This document shows positions 10,513 to 21,585 of a stretch of 64,000 bases of DNA, in pieces. How positions within the stretch are numbered: the stretch's first letter is position 1; every line of letters starts with the position of its first letter. The translations under genes were made by a program, and so were the position numbers. Source of the DNA: Scilla litardierei. Its lineage: Eukaryota; Streptophyta; Magnoliopsida; Asparagales; Asparagaceae. A model generated the notes under the pieces. The model saw only the letters and a list, made by a program, of their open reading frames with translations. It was not told the origin of the DNA and did not search any database. The stretch covers positions 280,681,871 through 280,745,870 of the forward strand of contig CM061141.1 of the NCBI GenBank assembly GCA_030789695.1. Reading direction: 5' to 3'.

Positions 10513-11334
10513 ATGGATTCGGGTCTTAGATATATGGTTGAAAAGAACGTGCTCGATGGAACGAACTACAAAGACTGGCTTAGGAACATCAAGTTGGTCC
10601 TTTCCCTAGCCGGGATTGGATACGTACTGTTCGAGGACGCTCCGGAGAAGCCCGATGACGATTCGACCTTCGAGGAAAAAGAAGCCTATAAGCTATACCA
10701 GAGGGATGCAGAGAAGGCCTGGTGCCTTACTCTGGCTTCGATGAGTAACGAGCTGCAGAGGAAGCATGAACATATGGATGTTCAAAGTATGCTTCTTAAT
10801 GCACAAGAGTTATACGGCAAGCGATCTAGAGCTGCCAAGTTTGAAGCCACCAGCAACCTCTGGGGCACAAAGATGGAGGCAGTGCCCGTGCAGGATCATG
10901 TTATCAAGATGATCGGGTACTAGAGGATGCCGCCCAGTTAGGATTTGTCCTGGACAATGAGATGTCAGTGGACATTATCCTGAAGTCTTTAACTCCTGAG
11001 TTTAAGCCTTTCATCACTGGTTTTATAATGAACAGTCTTGAAACGGATCTTCCTGGTCTCCTCAATATGCTTAGGTAGTTTGAGTAGATTAAGAAGAAGC
11101 CGACTGCACTGGTTGTTGGCTCTGCTTCTTCCAACCAGCCAATAGGCAAGGGTAAGAAGAGGCAGGTCCCGCAACCTGCGAAGGCGAAGAAATGGAAGAA
11201 AAAGACCAAAGGGGCCCCGTCGAAATCTGAGTGCTTCCATTGCCACAAGGTTGGCCACTGGAAGAGGAACTGTAAGATATACCTTGCAGAGAAGAAGAAG
11301 GGGCATACTGATGCCTCTACCTCAGGTACAAATT
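10513..11334 (+). pseudogene. gag: Copia-type Gag remnant with CCHC zinc knuckle
   Basis: The frame opens at an ATG in a plausible context (MDSGLRYMVEKNVLDGTN) and shows the gag N-terminal pattern LDGTNYKDWLRNI, near residue 15. The first frame ends at 10923. The homologous reading continues after a one- or two-base indel near 10910 (LEDAAQLGFVLDNEMS) through two TAG codons near 11076 and 11085, where the family pattern suggests Gln. It reaches the zinc knuckle CFHCHKVGHWKRNC at about 11230 and a stop after DASTSGTN. No protease motif follows. Confidence 0.8.
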
Positions 11335-12580
11335 AATTCAATAAAACGTAATTATTTTCAATCATATAGTATAAGAAACTAAAAACATCTGTGTAATGTA
11401 TACAGGTGGCTGAAATGAAGCGAATATTGGGAGAAGTACGGAGGACGGTCGGCAATCTGAGCAATCGTTGCTGCTAGGGCCGTTCAAAGACTTCTAGAGA
11501 CAAGATCAAGAAGGAGATGATACTAAACTTTAGTTGAAATAAATGTATCATTTCTTAAAGGTTGAAAACAATGATTGAGTGTTCTACACTCAAAGTTTAT
11601 TTGATAAACAGATTACGGTTCATCTTTGTGAGCACGTTGTTTTAATGAATGTCTCGGAAATTGCGTTTTCTGTTGAGATTGAAATTTGATTGGCTTAAAT
11701 TTTCTGTGATTGTGGCTTTCTAAGATGGTTGCGAATATTCTCGAATGATGATGTGAAGCTTCGGAAAATGTTGCTTTTGGAGCTGACTTAATGTAAAAGT
11801 CAATCGGTAGTTAAGTATAGGTTCCAGGGGCGTATAAATTGTGTGCGATTACAACAATACGTATATTAAGATTAATTCTTAATAAGCTGTATTTAGTTAT
11901 TCAAGAGTTAATATTAAATGTGGTTAAGGGAAAAGTACAGTGTAGGAAGTTTGATTGAGTAAGTCAATGTCAAGATTCCTTAAACCAATCTTGACTTGAC
12001 TCATTCATCAAACCGAATCTGACACTAGTACATTCCATCTAAAGCACCTACCAAATGGTTGTTTTTATATATAAATGTAAATATGATTTAGATATTATGT
12101 TGAAGTATTCAACCAGGTAATTCTTAAAGTCAGTGGGAGCGAGCTCGTATACTTAGTTCCGGTTTCTCGGACTAAGTAAAAAGGATTTCCACCTTAAATA
12201 AATCATCTATATAAAACATTGAATCAAAATTGTTTTGATTTAATCGTATATATAGAGACTCAGGGTGTCATGTATGTACTTGACATATTGACACAAGAAA
12301 AGTGGAACGAGCAGAGACTGACTTATATATTATAATGTTAGACCCTACATCTAGGTTGTATTAGCTAATTGTTAGCTATACAAAGATAGGAAAAATTGAT
12401 CCAGATCATTTTTCCAAAGGATCAACCATGTGTGCTCAAGAGATGTATTAATCCATTAAAATTCGTTGTAGATACTCGTTAGTAGAACCATTCTTAGGTT
12501 TGTCATATAAATGTCAAAGTGACTGATATGTTATAACGGTATGAGATACCGAGATAAATAGCCTAAGTGCAAGTGGGAGA
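11335..12580 (+). other. Untranslated 3' internal region ending in a polypurine tract
   Basis: No pol-like reading frame is present in any frame. The last ten bases before the 3' LTR, AAGTGGGAGA (12571-12580), are a good plus-strand priming tract. A GT...AG segment at 11326-11405 looks intron-like, but joining its ends gives an almost immediate stop. Confidence 0.65.
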
Positions 12581-14431
12581 TGTAGGAGGATATGTGCCCA
12601 TAAGGCAATTTATCCTAAGTGTACGTCTTGTTCATACTGTATATGGTACGTATTATTCTAAATATGAAATCGTTCGTATTAATATACTTAGATAATATCC
12701 ATAGACTTATAGTTAGGTCCTTACGCATTTAGATGAGATCTCGATTATGTGTTAGTAAGCGACGAATAAAAACGTAAGTCTTAAACGGTTCGTGGTCATA
12801 GATGTGTCGAGAACTGGATATCGACACATCGGATAGACCGCTGTGTCTTAGTCTTACCTTAGGGTCATGATGATCTCATATTCATTCGACTTGGTGAAGT
12901 CGGAGACGAGACACAGGTGCTCATTGGAGAATGAGTTCACTGAACGACCAAATTAGAGTTATTAAATGGTTAACTTTAACTAAACTGTCTTTAATAACTC
13001 TAGGGTGATGATAGGTTAACTGGTCCTTATAACCTGAAGTCATTTGTACGAACCTGTGAGCGAACCGTGTAGCTTGGACCTATGATCTAGCTTCGAGGCT
13101 AGGCCTGCTGAAAGATCTTAGGTTGAGTTGCACCCGAAGCTCTCGAGGTGAGTAGATGACTAAGACGGGATTCGTCACTTCCGTTAAAGGGAAGTTAGTG
13201 TTACAGGCTCAGTACGGTCTTTATGTTAAACCTCGGCCGGGGTACGTTGTAGGAAGTACAACGTGTATACAACAAAGACCGCCGTATACTGACCAATGTT
13301 GTCTAATAGGGTTGACAGTAAATCATACCCTAGGCCAACAGGAACACAGTCTTGACGAAGGGACTATAGCTAACGGCATTCATCACTGACACAGCCAATG
13401 TAGACCCAATGATGCTTTTGTCAAGTGGTCGATCACGTTATGATGATTCTGAAATAGGGATGACAGTTGTTGCTCGTAGTGACCGTCATCTAGGGGTTTC
13501 GAGCCCCAACCTGTAGTAAGGACAGGCTGTAGGGTCTCACACCAAGTGGTGTTCGTGTCTTAGTAATAGGAAGATAAATTGAGAAAGAGAATCATTTGAT
13601 GATATTGAATAGTTAGTTTTCACAAAGCTTGTTGTGAAAATTAGTCGCAATAACAATAGGGACAAATGTTGCATTTGATGCAAGCTATGATTAAACGTGT
13701 CGTAAATTGTTTACGACAAATTTAGTAGGAACATATATATTGGAAAGGGTTACCTTGCTGACGGGATCGTCCCGGTCTAAACACAGGTTCAAACCACGTC
13801 TAAATCGGAACTCAAACGAGCCCGGAAATGCGAAAACAGTCCAAGGCGAAGTGGGTTAGACCCACTGGGCTAACAAGCCCATAGACAAAGGCAAACGGGC
13901 GCAGCCCACTGGCTGCAAGCGGGCGGGCGCCCGCTGCCCAGCGTGCGTGCGGCCCGCCCTTGTCTCCTTGGGCGGGCGCGCCCGCTAAGCTTAGCAGGCA
14001 TGCCCGTAACTTAAGTCATTTAGGGTTTTTTGAAACCCCAAAATGACGGCTACGAATTTCGATAATTTGCCCAACTTTGAGCAATTGTTTGAGGGGTCAA
14101 ACGAAGTCGAAATTCGTCGCCGTCGGTTCCTACGCGTTCACCATTCGAAGACCTTCAAATTGATAGCTCGTTTGGTGTCTAAAATTTAATGATCGGAGAG
14201 AATTAATTAGTTAAAGTTTGCTTTTGATAAAAGCTCACTAAACTTTAAATTAAGCTAAATTAGCTTATTTGAATTTTCTCCAAATTAGCAATAGTCCCAC
14301 ATTGCTCGCAACGAAAGAGTGAGTGCCAACTCCCTATATAAATAGGGGTGCACTCTCTTCGTTGAAACACACACCAAGTCCTCGATCGAGTAGCTCCAGA
14401 CTTTTAGAGCAAGCTCGATCGGTGACTAAAC

Positions 14432-14520
<89 letters not shown>

Positions 14521-15019
14521 TATTCTCCGGAGTAGTCCTAGCAAGACTACAAAGGGGGTTTGGATTTGGATCCAGACGTCTAAGACACGGGTTCTACTCA
14601 AGTAAAACTTTCTACCACGTGTGATCGGCTCGGAGGCGAAAGTCGGTTCGGACGGATCGGTGCGAGGGTGCGAGGTGGCTCAGGCAGATCGAGTCAAGGC
14701 GGCTCGGCTACAAGGAGCTTCCGAAGACGGTGCAGTACATCTTGCCTGCTCCAGGACCAAGATTCCGGGTATGTGGTTATGTAATTTTTAGTGTAGATTT
14801 AATTAGTCGCTTTAGTGTAGATCCCTCTTGGAGTGGTCAGATCCACCCCAAGTTGGCATAGATCGGGCTAGGTTCTGGCTTCCTAAGAGCCTATCTAAAT
14901 TGTTTAGCTAGTGTAGAAAATTTTGTTTTCAATTTCCGCTGCACTTTTGTGCCTCTGTGGTCCGTCCGACTTGGGACAGACACAGATCCGAGCTCTTGGG
15001 GTCCGCTAAAACCCCAACA
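12581..15019 (+). repeat. 3' LTR of the gag-only copia-type element (2439 bp)
   Basis: A close copy of 6052-8580. It differs by scattered substitutions, a shorter GC-rich block and a shorter CT run (14435-14517). The TATA box is TATATAAATA at 14335-14344. It ends CCCCAACA before TGAGT. Confidence 0.9.
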
Positions 15020-15630
15020 TGAGTAAAACCCTAGGGCTGGTGGGTTTTGTTATAATAGAGAGATATTGCTATATAGGGTTGAGAATGGGGTATATTAAGG
15101 TTGATTGGAGAGAGTGTATGTGAGAAGGAGAGGGTAGAATTAGTGTGGCATATAGCTAGGGAATATAACATGTGAAACGTAGGATTCCTAAGTGATTAGA
15201 TTAACTAAATTTAATTAGGATTTGATTCTTGAATTAGTCTAGGCTAAATAGGGATTAAAGATGATTAGAGTGAAAGGAGAGCTAAACGTTGTCCGAAAAA
15301 TATGAGAAAAATATCGGGACGACCGTGTCGACGCTAGGATCAAGATTAAGATGATCGGTCATGAGCTAGGTTAACCGAAAATGGAACTAAAAATAAAAAG
15401 ATCAAACGTCGAAGTCTAAAGTTATGACACCCCTTCATTCAAAGCTGATTTTTGGGAGAACGACATATGAAATGACGTTCATGAAAAATTCTACAAATAA
15501 GTACTCTCTCAGAGTGTCACAACGAAATATTACTTCGGGCGTTCAGGATACAAGAAGAGGTCACAAAAATACGCGTACGAACAAGAAAGTACGCACATGA
15601 AAGACACACGATCGAAAAGCAACCGTGACA
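15020..15630 (-). repeat. Tekay-type gypsy LTR, right segment, with target site
   Basis: This continues the LTR broken at 6051. It resembles 19990-20568 and 27560-28224 in order and in short blocks (GACGACGAAACTAAAAATA-like, ACTCTCTCAGAGTGTCACAACG-like) and ends CCGTGACA at 15630. The next five bases, AAGCC, are also the sequence at this point in the intact copy of the interrupted H LTR (near 40116), so AAGCC is the likely target duplication. A TATA-like box (CTATATAGGG) lies near 15070. Confidence 0.7.
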
Positions 15631-16286
15631 AAGCCCTAGAAAAATAAGATTGGAGAGGAATGGGGCTGAAACCCGCCCCCAAAAACTTCTAAAAATCTAA
15701 TCCAGATAATCGGTTCTGTAATTGGAGCATTCAGGTCGAAAAAAACCCAAAACCCACAAAAACCCGTAAAGAATCCCCCTCTCAGGTCTTGCAGGTCGGG
15801 CGCGAGGCGCCCGTAAAAAGGAGCAGGGGCACGCGCGGAGCGCATTCCCCGCCCGCTGCTGGGGGGCATCCGCCCTGTGCGTGCCCCTTGTTGGGTGATT
15901 GGCGGAGCGGGCCGGCCCGCAAAAATCGTTTATGTTTTTATTTTATTTTTTTAATTACGGCGGCCCGCTGGCTTTTTTTTTGCGTTTTTTTGTTTTTTTA
16001 AAAATTCGCATAATGCTTCTTTGGCTTGAAATAAATCCCCAAAAATGGCTCCAAGCTCCAAAAAATTCTGGAAAAATTCCAGAAAATCCAGAAAATTCCC
16101 AGGAGTACCTGAAAAATAAGATAAGCAAAGATTAGTCCATAAAAATCACATTTTATGTATAAAATAAGAATAGGCTTTAATATTACATAATATCGTAAAA
16201 ACGCACGTATCAAAGCCAATATCAATATGATATATACATAAAGTACCCAGAAATGGGGGGAAATATGCAATTTATATCCCGAATCA
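15631..16286 (-). repeat. 3' LTR of element H, truncated (656 bp visible)
   Basis: It aligns with 40116-40753 from CCCTAGAAAAAT through the GC-rich block (about 15820-15925) and the CCAAAAATGGCTCCAAGCTCC block to the end at CCCGAATCA. The other half of the LTR (39347-40115 in the intact copy) is missing here because a Tekay-type LTR is inserted at 15630. Confidence 0.85.
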
Positions 16287-17546
16287 CACCCCAACTAGCT
16301 TTTTCTTAGTCCCTAGCAAAATAAGCGATAAATTCGGATTAAATAGAAAACATGCACCCAACTCAAGATATCATCATGACATAATCCAAATGTTATTTTC
16401 AAGTGATTTCAAAGCCAATATACACAATATATGAAATGAAATAACAAATGACGTTCTCCTCAATCCAATTCAAAGAAAAGTGAGGTAATAAGCACAGTAT
16501 CACATATATTGGGATATATCACAATGTCAAAATTTTCAATTTTTACAGAAATGGCCAAAACAAAAGATATTCCTTCTAAGTTGTGGGAGATGAGATTGCA
16601 TCGCTCATGTTGCTTGTTCTTTCATTTATTCATTCTTTTTTTTTCTTTTCTTTTTCTCTCTTTTTTGTATGTTTTATGTTTATGTTTTGCATTCAGGCAA
16701 TCATGCTATGAAATGCAAACACCGCCACCTTTGCATACACGCGATAACGCTATATAGGCAAAGGGATGGAATGGTCCCCTAAACCTCATCTTTGGCATCC
16801 TCCACAATGTTTCGTGGGGCACTGGCTACTCAATTTGATTAGAAAAACCACTCGCTTATATTAACTCTCTTTCTCATTCTAAACATGAATTATCAACTCA
16901 TCCACCCACTCCTTAGATGAAAACAAAACATAACCAAATGGCCACACCCTTTTCAATCAAAACTAAGTCATTCATCTCAATTCATGCAATCTCTTACACC
17001 AAACTATTCCCAAATTATTTCAAAGAGAGTATCACAATATATAAAGTAGTTTCATACATGGCATATTAACATTTGACTCCAAAATAGAAAAGAAATTAAA
17101 ACATGCCAATAAAACATCTAAGAAGTTGATACCAAAATAATAATCCGAAAATAATTGCATGGCATTAAGCATGTAGGGACTACGCATAAAGCTAGCGGTG
17201 TAAGGACGAGGAGGAAAAATATGATATGCAATAAAGAGCATGGGCAATGACAAAATGGAGGTATTTCAAAAAAAATAAGCTAAAATCACAATCCGGACAA
17301 TCCTAAAGATTCTAACACTCTCCCCCAACTTAAAATAAACATTGTCCTCAATGTTGGAAGAGTATTAGATCTCATAAAAGATCCTAGAACAAAAGCATGT
17401 ATAAAAAAGAAAGGAAAAAATGCTACTAAAGCAAATAAAACTAAAACACTAATTTTATTTAATTACACTAATGGATAGAAAGCACCATGATCGAAGGGTG
17501 GATCTTGGATGTATAACGGGGTGGGTAGCTAAAACATCAGCTCCTT
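16287..17546 (-). other. 3' untranslated region of element H
   Basis: About 1.26 kb without a credible frame. On the minus strand it begins after the stop at 17547 and contains TTGAGGACAATGTTTATT and a GTTGGGGGAGAG tract (17318-17345) like the region that follows pol in Athila elements. It ends with the purine tract GTTGGGGTG (16295-16287) beside the 3' LTR. Confidence 0.65.
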
Positions 17547-17791
17547 TCACTCCTCCGCCAGCTGCTTTGGAGCTAGGCCTCCACCGGCCTCCTTGGATTC
17601 CAGCAATGCAACTCCCAGCGTCCCCTTTGGATAATATGTGTCATGTGGGAGACGAGATGCGTCAATCCAATCTATGTCGTCATACCCTGCAACAAAAGCA
17701 TTTGAAAATGGGTCGTCAGAAAAAGAATTTAAATGTAAATGATGACAATCTGAATCAAAAATGTGCGGAAGTGCAAATTGGGATTCAGACA
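17547..17791 (-). pseudogene. gag: Element H Gag-like protein, C-terminal segment
   Basis: This minus-strand frame ends with a TGA at 17547. It reads MSESQFALPHIFDSD near its start and is acidic and Ser/His-rich, with no known fold. Counting the AGACA duplication once, it joins in frame with the segment at 28230-28415. That shows the 10.4 kb gypsy element entered a continuous coding frame. Function beyond being the tail of a gag-like protein is unknown. Confidence 0.7.
17787..17791. repeat. Target site duplication AGACA (left copy; right copy 28225-28229)
   Basis: The identical 5-bp sequence AGACA lies directly outside both ends of the 17792-28224 element. This is the duplication expected of LTR retrotransposon integrase and it proves the element boundaries. 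Confidence 0.97.
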
Positions 17792-18797
17792 TGTCACGCC
17801 CCGCTTCCAAAAAACGTGGAGGCGAAGCGTGAGAAAGTCCTCTCAGACTTGAAGCTACGAGCTGCAAGTCTGATAAGCGTCGATAAACAATAATAGCAGG
17901 TCCTTGCAATTGCAATACGAAACAAAGATAATAAATGAAAATGAGACGAAAGATAAATCTCGGAATATCCATAATAATAATAAATTCCAACATCGCAAAA
18001 AAGCCACCAGGCTAAAATAAAAGAGTCTAAAAGAGGCCCCAGCATGGCCAACAAAAGTACAAAGTACGAAAACAAAGTAATGGTGCAAGCACCGACAACT
18101 AACAACAACCTAAAGCAAAAGCAACTCAAACAGTCTCTAAGACTGGTCACCGGTGTCCACGAACTCCTCGACGAACGTAGGCTCAGGCTCAGCGTCAACA
18201 AACACCTCGTCCTCAACAACTGTCTCTGGCTCAGGGTCTAACATGTGTCACCCAAAAGAGCAAGGGGCACATGTCAGCAAGTCTAAAAGACTTGTGCAAG
18301 GAAACTGAAAGTAAAGCAACCTAGCAGTTCTAACATGATGCAATGACATGGCAGTTAAAGTTTGAGTGCGACAAGTAAAGTAAAGTAAGGTGCAGCAAGT
18401 ACAAGAGGACAACTAGCATGGCATGGCAAGAGTAACAACTACTATCAATCACAAGTCACTTCTTCATGTCGTGCACAAAGTTCACGCCTTACAGCTAAAG
18501 AGGCTGTACAGGCACACTTCTACGCTGATTGGTCGCTCAACCCTACCCCTCCATGTGTATCGAGCCAGGGCCTTACCCCTGAACGGGAATGCTCGCTTCT
18601 GGATCACGAGCCAGGAAGTGTTTTCATGATGGCATAGGGGTGCACCTAGCCCGGGACAAGCAAGTTCAAGTATGTAGCATGTGCTACGAATGCGACATTC
18701 AATGCATGGATGACATGACATGGCAAGTAGTAAAGCGTACAGGTAAGGAAAGTAAACATGACAGTTTAGTATGCATGATCAACAAGTTAAAGAGGAT

Positions 18798-18864
18798 GAT
18801 CTAGCTTCGTTGTCAAGCTAGATCAATTTAGGTGACGGATCTAGTTTCGTTGTCAAACTAGATC
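18798..18864. repeat. Twin LTR hairpins (GATCTAGCTT stem)
   Basis: Hairpins at 18798-18824 and 18838-18864 have the loop CGTTGTC. The second has TTT/AAA in place of CTT/AAG at the stem top, a compensated change that keeps pairing. The pair in the 5' LTR is at 26387-26453, where the first stem has lost pairing. Confidence 0.9.
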
Positions 18865-19469
18865 AAGTAGGCGTCTAGCCAGCTATCATTTCACTGACTA
18901 GTCTCTTTTACGCTAAAAATAAGGAAGTGGCCTAAAAACATCTCCCTACACAAGAGTTGGCAAGTTTCACTTGGCTGCTAGTATCACATCTGAGCAACAC
19001 CGTCCAACGAGTCCAAAATCACAATAATCCTACGTGCACAAGTCCACCGGCCTACATCCGTTTTATTAATCTTGATTAGTGAATTCTAAAACATTTAAAA
19101 TACTTTAAAAACGTTTATTTTAGTCTTGCTTAGCATGCATTGGGTTGGGTCCTAGGGGTGCAAAGCGTTACCTCAACACGACGCGAAAGCTACACTGGCG
19201 TCGGGTAGTGACGCCAGGGGTTGGAATAAAAGATCGCGCGCCAAGTCCAGATTCCAATTAGATTCCTCGCTGGAAAGTTCAGAGCAATCAACCGGAGCAA
19301 CGATTCCAGATTCCAAAGCTAGCACGTGCGACGACGGCCTACGACGTGTCGTAACGTCGTACGTGGCGAATCCTTGAAGAGAAAGCACCTAGGTGGGGCC
19401 CACAGTAGTCCTAGGGTCCTAGGGACCAATAGGGGACCCACAATACCTCTGGAGAACTTGGGGGCCCAT

Positions 19470-19965
19470 GGTGGCATGTGGTGCGACAGGTGCGGGGTTG
19501 CGAAGAATGGCTCTCGGTCGTACACAGTCAATGCGGGGGACTTGGCTCGGTCAGACATAGGGGAACGGGCTTTGCAGCGGTGTGGGTCGGTCGCAGCTGC
19601 GGTGCGGGGGCTTCCTTCGGTCGGTGCGGGAGAACGAGCCGGTCAGTGCAGGCGACAGAGCGTTGCAACGTTTACAACGTTGCAACGAAGCGGCTTCGGT
19701 CGGTGCGGGCGGGGGCTTCGGTCGGGCACGGTGCGGGGCGGGCGACAGAGCAGGGTGCGGAGTGGGGCTTGCAATGATGCGGAGCGGGCGGGAGCGGGGG
19801 AAATCTCTCGGTCTGATCGAGAGATTTTCTCGGTCGGAGCGGGGGAACGGAGCGGGCGGTTGTGCAGCATGCGGAGCGGCCTTGGTGCGGGGCGGGGCTT
19901 CGGTCGGAGCGGGGATTTGGGGTTGATTCCGTCGGTCGGTACGGGGCTTGGTGCAGCAACGTTGC
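19470..19965. repeat. G-rich array in the transcribed part of the Tekay-type LTR
   Basis: The plus strand has many GGTCGGTGCGGG- and GCGGGCGGGGG-type words, several dense enough for G-quadruplex folding (for example 19700-19760). It lies downstream of the LTR TATA box, so element RNA would be C-rich here. The second copy is at about 27057-27545. Long open frames here are by-products of base composition. Confidence 0.75.
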
Positions 19966-20047
19966 GACGATTCGTCGCAACGTGGAATTTGGGTTTTGGA
20001 AGCGGCTAGGGTTATTTTCTTGCGAAAATAGGTCTTCCTAGAGGTTG

Positions 20048-20055
20048 TTTATATA
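20048..20055 (-). promoter_or_regulatory. LTR TATA box, Tekay-type element
   Basis: The minus strand reads TATATAAA, within ACACTATATAAACAACC. The 5' LTR copy is at 27636-27629. It is the probable pol II promoter of the element; the start site is not determined. Confidence 0.6.
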
Positions 20056-20568
20056 GTGTAGATGGGTTGACTTGGTCTAGGGCTAAATCTAATAGGATTA
20101 GAACTTCAAAAATATTTAAAATTCATATCTCACCCTCTCCTACTCGCACAAGGATTTGATGCGGTCCAAATGAGCTGAGATTTGGCTCAAAAATATTTGG
20201 AAGTATTTAAAACATAATAAAATTTTGTTGGGCCGAAAATAATTTAAAACCTAGCTTTTTAAAAATATTTTAAACCTTGCTAAAAATATAAAAGTGGTCA
20301 AATAAACTCCAAAAATTATAAAATAAATATCAAGGTGATCGTGATGACGAAAGTGAGCTAACTAAGAAGACGGATCTCAATTCTGACGTCGGACGACGAA
20401 ACTAAAAATAGAAACGTCTCCAAATTAGTGCCACCATTTAATACTCTCGGAGACATTCACAACGGCATATCACAACCAAGTGTTCACAAACAAACAAAGT
20501 CTAAAATAAACATGTGCACGGCCAAAAGCACGTGCACGAACAAAGCACAACGAAAAGTGGTCGTTACA

Positions 20569-20580
20569 TCCTCCCCACCT
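20569..20580 (-). other. Polypurine tract, Tekay-type element
   Basis: The minus strand AGGTGGGGAGGA directly precedes the 3' LTR (TGTAACG). This is the plus-strand priming site for reverse transcription. The related element at the right edge has the same tract at 63570-63581. Confidence 0.85.
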
Positions 20581-20609
20581 TAGGAATGATTCCGTCCTCG
20601 GAATCAACA

Positions 20610-21514
20610 TCAAGCACTGCTCGGGAAAAGGTGTGAGAAGCGCTCTCTCATCTCATCCTCACGTTCCCAGGTGGACTCACCAGGGGAACCGTGACGCCAC
20701 TACACTCGAACCAAGTCGACGGTCTTATTCCTCAGCTGCTTCTGTCGACGATCCAGAATCTCAACTGGCTGCTGATCGTAAGACAGATCCAGACGAACCG
20801 TAATCTCCGAGAAATCCATAGCATGGGATGGATCACTAACGTATCGACGTAACTGAGATACGTGAAATACGTCGTGAACTCCCACTAGCGTTGGCGGCAA
20901 TGCCAAGCGATAAGCCACAGCTCTAACTCTCTCCAGGACATCAAACGGCCCAATGTACCCCAGACTCGGCTTGCCTCTCTTCCTGAAACGAATACGTCCG
21001 CTGTTCGGAGAAATCTTCAGAAAGACATGATCGCCAGGCTGAAACTCCAAAGGCCTCGGTTTAGCATCGGCCCAATGCTTGAAACGGTCCTGCGCAATCT
21101 TCAGTTTCTCCCGGATGTTTCTCACAACATCCACGGCCTCCACAATCATCTCCGGTCCTAAGAGCTCTCGATCTCCAATGTCATCCCAGCTCAGTGGCGA
21201 TCGACATTTCTTTCCATATAGCGCGGCGAAAGGCGCCATTCCAATACTCGCCTGGTAGCTGTATTGTAGGCAAACTCAACGTGATTGAGATGATCCTCCC
21301 AAGATCCCTTGAAGTCCAACATGCATGCTCTCAGCATGTCCTCCAAAATCTGAATCGTCCTCTCGGACTGGCCATCCGTCTGCGGGTGGTACGCCGTGCT
21401 GAAACTCAGACTCGTACCCAAGCTCTTCTGCAGACTCTGCCAAAACTGAGATGTGAATCTCGTGTCTCTATCCGACACGATACTCACGGGGACTCCGTGA
21501 AGTCGTACGATCTC
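20610..21514 (-). pseudogene. pol: Tekay-type pol, last exon: integrase C-terminal half and chromodomain-like tail
   Basis: After the acceptor at 21515 the frame reads [15 protein letters not shown], with the second integrase Asp, then [11 protein letters not shown], with the catalytic Glu. A one-base deletion near 21265 shifts the frame. The reading resumes as [19 protein letters not shown] and continues through the GPFDVLERV segment to a chromodomain-like tail (YDQQPVEILDRRQ). A TAG at about 20695 interrupts the tail where the element at 63616-64000 has Met. The frame then reads WRHGSPGESTWE to a natural TGA at 20610. Chromodomains can steer chromovirus insertion to marked chromatin. Confidence 0.85.
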
Positions 21515-21585
21515 CTGCACGATTCACGTTACATCACTACCTAAACTAGGAAAAGGAAATAGAAACGGAGTGTAAAAGAATTTAC
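21515..21585 (-). other. Putative spliceosomal intron 2 in gag-pol (71 bp)
   Basis: The minus strand begins GTAAATTC and ends GTGCAG. Read through, the frame stops at 21541. Removing 21515-21585 joins codons of YME directly to EIVRLHG in phase 0, giving the uninterrupted integrase core seen in related elements. The segment is pyrimidine-rich near its 3' end. No transcript evidence is available here. Confidence 0.6.

Larger units (their letters stand above)
6052..15019 (+). mobile_element. Gag-only copia-type LTR retrotransposon with very long LTRs
   Basis: Two direct repeats, 6052-8580 and 12581-15019, start TGTAGGAGG and end CCCCAACA. They flank an internal region that begins with an initiator-Met tRNA primer site (8582) and ends with a purine tract (12571-12580). 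The only coding trace is a gag remnant with a zinc knuckle at 10513-11334; I find no protease, integrase or reverse transcriptase. Elements of this design are known as TR-GAG or LARD-like and depend on another element's enzymes. The flanks are TGAGA (6047-6051) and TGAGT (15020-15024), an imperfect target duplication. It interrupts a Tekay-type LTR. Confidence 0.85.
17792..20568 (-). repeat. 3' LTR of the Tekay-type element (2777 bp)
   Basis: Minus-strand ends are TGTAACGACC and GGGGCGTGACA. It contains a TATA box (20055-20048), a G-rich array on the plus strand (about 19470-19965) and the twin hairpins (18798-18864). Relative to the 5' LTR it lacks a 75-bp segment (28003-28077 in that copy) bounded by TCC on both sides. 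Confidence 0.95.

Noticed and set aside
11326..11405. Intron-like GT...AG segment at the end of the copia-type gag
   Set aside because: Joining its ends gives a stop almost at once, so splicing would not restore a pol frame.
17547..17993. 148-residue minus-strand frame taken as one gene
   Set aside because: Its first part (17792-17993) is Tekay-type LTR sequence; only 17547-17791 belongs to the element H frame.
19326..20009. Plus-strand frame of 227 residues and overlapping frames on both strands
   Set aside because: It lies inside the G-rich part of a Tekay-type LTR, where stop codons are rare by composition; the twin LTR has similar but differently broken frames.
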